A DNA stretch of 56,403 nucleotides, from the NCBI GenBank assembly GCA_013284265.1, contig JABTBR010000050.1, positions 1 to 56,403 of the forward strand, given 5' to 3'. Made by a program: the position numbers and the translations under genes. Shown here in pieces: positions 53,487 through 56,403 of this stretch (the stretch's first letter is position 1; every line of letters begins with the position of its first letter). Under the pieces are notes generated by a model. That model ran no database searches, had not been told where the DNA came from, and saw nothing but the letters and a program-made list of their open reading frames with translations. The stretch comes from Oxalobacteraceae bacterium. GTDB lineage: Bacteria; Pseudomonadota; Gammaproteobacteria; Burkholderiales; Burkholderiaceae_D.

Positions 53487-54575
53487 ATGACGGCACACGC
53501 GTATCTGGGTACCCGCAAGGGCTTGTTCGAGCTGGCCGCCGTGGGCGGAGGATGGAGCATCGCCGGCGAGCATTTCATGGGCGATCCGGTCTCGATGGTC
53601 TTGCACGACCGGCGCGATGGCGCGCTGTATGCGGCGCTGAACCTGGGCCACTTCGGCGCCAAGCTGCACCGGCGCGATGCCGGCAGCGACAGCTGGACCG
53701 AAGTCGCCGTACCTACGTATCCGCCCAAGCCGGAAGACAGCAAGGATGAAGTGGAATGGAAGCTGACGCAGATCTGGTCGCTGGCCACCGGCGGGGACGA
53801 TGAACCGGGCGTGCTGTGGGCCGGCACCTTGCCGGGCGGCCTGTTCCGTTCGGAAGACCGGGGCGCCAGCTGGCAGCTGGTGGAGTCGCTGTGGAATGTG
53901 CCCGAGCGCAGCCAGTGGTTTGGTGGCGGCTATGACGTGCCCGGCATTCATAGCATTTGCGTCGATCCACGCGACAGCCGTTCGGTGCTGGTGGGCGTGT
54001 CTTGCGGCGGCGCCTGGCTGACAAATGATGGCGGCGCCAGCTGGGAGTTGCGCGCGAAGGGCATGAACGCGGCTTATATGCCGCCTGAGCTGGCCGACAG
54101 CCAGGCGGTGCAGGATCCGCACCGCATCGTGCGTTGCGCGGGGCAGCCGGATTTGCTGTGGTGCCAGCATCACAATGGCATCTGGCGTTCGGTCGATAAC
54201 GGCGCCAACTGGATCGAGGTGAACAACGTTCCGCTATCGAACTTTGGCTTTGCCGTGGCGGTGCATCCGGCCGATGGCGGGACGGCGTGGTTCGTGCCTG
54301 GCATGGCCGACCAGCGCCGCTATCCGGTCGATGCGGCCATGGCGGTGACCCGCACACGTGACGGTGGCCAGAGTTTTACCGCCTTGCGCATGGGCCTGCC
54401 GCAGGAGCATTGCTACGATCTGGTGTACCGCCACGCGCTGGCGATCAACGACGATGGCAAGACGCTGCTGATGGGATCGACCACCGGCGGGGTGTGGATG
54501 TCGCCGGATGGCGGCGAGCACTGGAGGGCCATTTCCCTGCATATGCCGCCGGTGTATTCGGTCAGCTTCGCCTGA
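53487..54575 (+). CDS. BNR/Asp-box beta-propeller (sialidase-like fold)
   Basis: 362 residues. Five Asp-box motifs of the S-X-D-X-G-X-X-W type: SEDRGASW, TNDGGASW, SVDNGANW, TRDGGQSF and SPDGGEHW, spaced 50-80 residues apart, indicating a six-bladed propeller. It starts YLGTRKGLFEL with no signal peptide, so it is cytoplasmic, unlike most sialidases, and I see no sialidase FRIP motif. Function unknown. It starts 1 bp after the MoaD-like stop, which suggests joint function. Confidence 0.82.
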   Translation: MTAHAYLGTRKGLFELAAVGGGWSIAGEHFMGDPVSMVLHDRRDGALYAALNLGHFGAKLHRRDAGSDSWTEVAVPTYPPKPEDSKDEVEWKLTQIWSLATGGDDEPGVLWAGTLPGGLFRSEDRGASWQLVESLWNVPERSQWFGGGYDVPGIHSICVDPRDSRSVLVGVSCGGAWLTNDGGASWELRAKGMNAAYMPPELADSQAVQDPHRIVRCAGQPDLLWCQHHNGIWRSVDNGANWIEVNNVPLSNFGFAVAVHPADGGTAWFVPGMADQRRYPVDAAMAVTRTRDGGQSFTALRMGLPQEHCYDLVYRHALAINDDGKTLLMGSTTGGVWMSPDGGEHWRAISLHMPPVYSVSFA

Positions 54576-54589
54576 CCAGGCGCGCATTG

Positions 54590-55219
54590 TCAGGCCTTGG
54601 TTTCGGCCGCGTAATAGCCCAGGAACATATCCACCGCCACGGCCACGATCGCCTGCTGGGACGCTGCGTCCAGCGGCGGCTGGCCCATCGTCACCTGCGG
54701 CCAGAAGGCGAGGGTCTTGAGCTGGCCCTGCAGCATGTGCGATGCCAGCAGCGGGTCGGTTTGCTTCAGGCGGCCATCGGCCAGCGCCGCCCGAATCCAG
54801 GCCGTTACGCCTTCCTCCCGGCTGTTCATGCGCTCGACAATGGCATGGGCGCGCTCGGGCGAATGGATGGTCTCGGCGATGGCCACCCGGGCCAGGTCGA
54901 GGAAGGAGCTGTCTCCCAGCAGCTGCATCTTCTGCTGCATCAGGGCCAGCAACTGCGGGCGCAGTGGCTGGTCTTTCTGGTAGGGCAGGTCCATCTGCGC
55001 CACGCTGCGTTCCCACAACTGCTCCAGGATGTGCATGAACAGCTCATCCTTGCTGGGGAAGTGGTTGTAGACGGTGCGTTTGGACACGCCGGCGCTGGCG
55101 GCGATCTTGTCCATGCTGGTGGCTTCGAAGCCGCTATTGCGGAATTCGGCGACGGCGGCGTCCAGGATGGCCAGGCGCTTGCGGTCGGTCAGGCGTTGCG
55201 GGGCGGGGGAGGTAGGCAT
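54590..55219 (-). CDS. TetR-family transcriptional regulator
   Basis: 209 residues. N-terminal helix-turn-helix about 15-60 (ILDAAVAEFRNSGFEATSMD, IAASAGVSKRTVYNHFPSKD), a textbook TetR DNA-binding domain, then an all-helical ligand domain that resembles the AefR-type C-terminus. It is divergent from the MBL-fold hydrolase gene with a palindrome in between, so it probably represses that gene and itself. The inducer is unknown. Convergent with the beta-propeller gene, 14 bp between stops. Confidence 0.9.
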   Translation of the reverse strand: MPTSPAPQRLTDRKRLAILDAAVAEFRNSGFEATSMDKIAASAGVSKRTVYNHFPSKDELFMHILEQLWERSVAQMDLPYQKDQPLRPQLLALMQQKMQLLGDSSFLDLARVAIAETIHSPERAHAIVERMNSREEGVTAWIRAALADGRLKQTDPLLASHMLQGQLKTLAFWPQVTMGQPPLDAASQQAIVAVAVDMFLGYYAAETKA

Positions 55220-55262
55220 GGCTTTATTTTACACCGACTAGTTTACTTTTCCAAAAATAGGA

Positions 55263-55277
55263 ACTACACTGTGTAGT
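55263..55277. promoter_or_regulatory. Candidate TetR operator
   Basis: ACTACAC-T-GTGTAGT, a perfect 7+7 palindrome in the 107 bp between the TetR gene and the MBL hydrolase gene, 50 bp upstream of the latter. Confidence 0.65.
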
Positions 55278-55326
55278 GTACATTGTGCCTTTGTGGGCGC
55301 AAGCGCATTGCTCACAGGAGAATCCC

Positions 55327-56349
55327 ATGGCCGTCACCGCTAGTCTATGCATCAAAGAAATGTTGTCCAAGCCGCGACGCCGCGGCGACCGTTTCCGCAA
55401 TCCTGTGCCCATGCACAAGATGGGCTTCTGGGGCGGGATGGGCGTGATGCTGCGCTTCATGTTCGACAAGCCGGCCGATACCGTGCCGTCCAAGCCGATT
55501 CCCGTGCATGCATTGAGCGCGGCCCAGTTGCTGGCCGCGCCGGACAATTCCGTGTTCCGCCTGGGCCACTCGACCGTGCTGCTTAAGCTCAGCGGCAAGT
55601 TCTGGCTGACCGATCCGGTGTTCTCGGAGCGCGCCTCGCCGGTGCAGTGGGCCGGCCCGCAGCGTTTTCACCAGCCGCCGATCACGATTGAAGAATTGCC
55701 GCCGATTACAGGCGTGATTTTGTCGCACGACCATTACGACCATCTGGACAAGGCCGCCGTGCTCAAACTGGCCGAGCGCACCAGCCACTTCATCACCCCG
55801 CTGGGGGTGGGCGATACGCTGATCGGCTGGGGCATTCCGGCTGAGAAGGTGCAGCAGTTGGACTGGTGGCAATCGACCAAGGTGGCAGGCGTGAAGCTGG
55901 TCGCCACCCCGGCCCAGCATTTTTCCGGGCGTACCCCTTTCGATCGCAACAGGACGCTGTGGGCGTCCTGGGTGATCGACAACGGTGACAGCCGCGTATT
56001 TTTCAGCGGCGATAGCGGTTATTTCAAGGGCTTCAAGGAGATTGGTGACCGGTTTGGTCCCTTCGACCTGACCATGGTGGAAACCGGCGCCTACGATCCG
56101 CAATGGCCGGATGTGCATATGCAGCCGGAAGAGAGCTTGCAGGCGCATATCGACTTGCGCGGCAAGGTGCTGCTGCCGATTCATAACGGCACTTTTGATT
56201 TGTCGCGGCATGCCTGGAATGAGCCGTTCGAGCGGATCGAAACCTTGGCGGCTGAACGTGGATTGCCGCTGGCGACGCCGGAGATCGGTAGCGCGCTGAG
56301 TATTTTGCAGCCAGCCGCAGGCCAGCCGTGGTGGCAGCGCGCGCTGTAA
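55327..56349 (+). CDS. MBL-fold metallo-hydrolase (NAPE-PLD/UlaG-like)
   Basis: 340 residues. Metallo-beta-lactamase fold with Zn motif HDHYDHLD, preceded by VFRLGHSTVLLKLSGKFWLTDP and followed by ATPAQHFSGRTPFDRN, FFSGDSGYFKGF and LPIHNGTFDLS, the pattern of the N-acyl-phosphatidylethanolamine phospholipase D / UlaG-like group. ATG 55327 follows AGGAGA by 5 bases. It is predicted to be repressed by the divergent TetR protein. The substrate is unknown, perhaps a phosphodiester lipid. The last 54 bp of the window hold nothing recognisable. Confidence 0.88.
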   Translation: MAVTASLCIKEMLSKPRRRGDRFRNPVPMHKMGFWGGMGVMLRFMFDKPADTVPSKPIPVHALSAAQLLAAPDNSVFRLGHSTVLLKLSGKFWLTDPVFSERASPVQWAGPQRFHQPPITIEELPPITGVILSHDHYDHLDKAAVLKLAERTSHFITPLGVGDTLIGWGIPAEKVQQLDWWQSTKVAGVKLVATPAQHFSGRTPFDRNRTLWASWVIDNGDSRVFFSGDSGYFKGFKEIGDRFGPFDLTMVETGAYDPQWPDVHMQPEESLQAHIDLRGKVLLPIHNGTFDLSRHAWNEPFERIETLAAERGLPLATPEIGSALSILQPAAGQPWWQRAL

Positions 56350-56403
56350 CCCGGTTTAACCAGGGCTTAGACCGGGGACGTCAGCACCCAAGCTCGCGTG
56401 TCA

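Overview
The window reads as high-GC chromosome of a betaproteobacterium, most likely family Oxalobacteraceae (Massilia, Duganella or Janthinobacterium type). This is inferred from hemA beside an OmpR-type regulator, a minCDE operon, phaA-phaB polyhydroxybutyrate genes, the codon bias and the overall gene repertoire; no rRNA or marker gene fixes the genus. About 47 protein genes, one tRNA and several broken genes are supported. Many very long open frames lie antisense to real genes and are GC-driven shadows.

Region 1 (1-13.8 kb), core metabolism and division: hemA (left end cut by the window), a response regulator, minC-minD-minE, metE with its divergent activator metR and a consensus MetR site between them, then a short phasin-like gene, phaA and phaB behind a perfect FNR/Anr box. 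After these come a proline iminopeptidase, a DUF2721 membrane protein and small unknowns.

Region 2 (13.9-32.2 kb), envelope and redox: a FadH-type dienoyl-CoA reductase, a YbaL-type K+/H+ antiporter, a FabH-like ketosynthase, a carboxy-terminal processing protease, a Spy/CpxP-like periplasmic protein, a TonB-dependent receptor, three tandem M13 metallopeptidase paralogues and a membrane-anchored cytochrome c.

Region 3 (32.3-35.9 kb), a scarred variable patch after tRNA-Arg(CCG): a VapBC module whose toxin carries an in-frame stop, azoR, and a diverged direct duplication of the azoR/Clp-N junction. The duplication brackets one orphan gene. The intact Clp-N gene is coupled to a small HTH gene whose predicted promoter is built from two identical-armed palindromes.

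Region 4 (35.9-52.7 kb): a large hybrid histidine kinase, then a probable purine/nucleoside acquisition cluster. It contains an exported guanine deaminase, a Rieske oxygenase, a BMP-type binding protein, a Tsx-like outer-membrane channel, a GntR/FCD regulator, an ABC ATPase, two permeases and a 2Fe-2S ferredoxin. A secreted S10 peptidase and an EF-hand protein are interleaved. The proposed flow is outer membrane channel, then periplasmic deamination, then BMP/ABC uptake; the Rieske enzyme and ferredoxin may modify the imported compound.

Region 5 (52.8-56.4 kb): an unknown gene, a MoaD/ThiS-like protein coupled to a BNR beta-propeller, and a TetR regulator divergent from an MBL-fold hydrolase.

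A family of palindromic intergenic elements runs through the whole window: eight full copies and one half copy, mostly just after gene 3' ends. The stems show compensatory base changes, and there are short (about 65 bp) and long (about 100 bp) forms.
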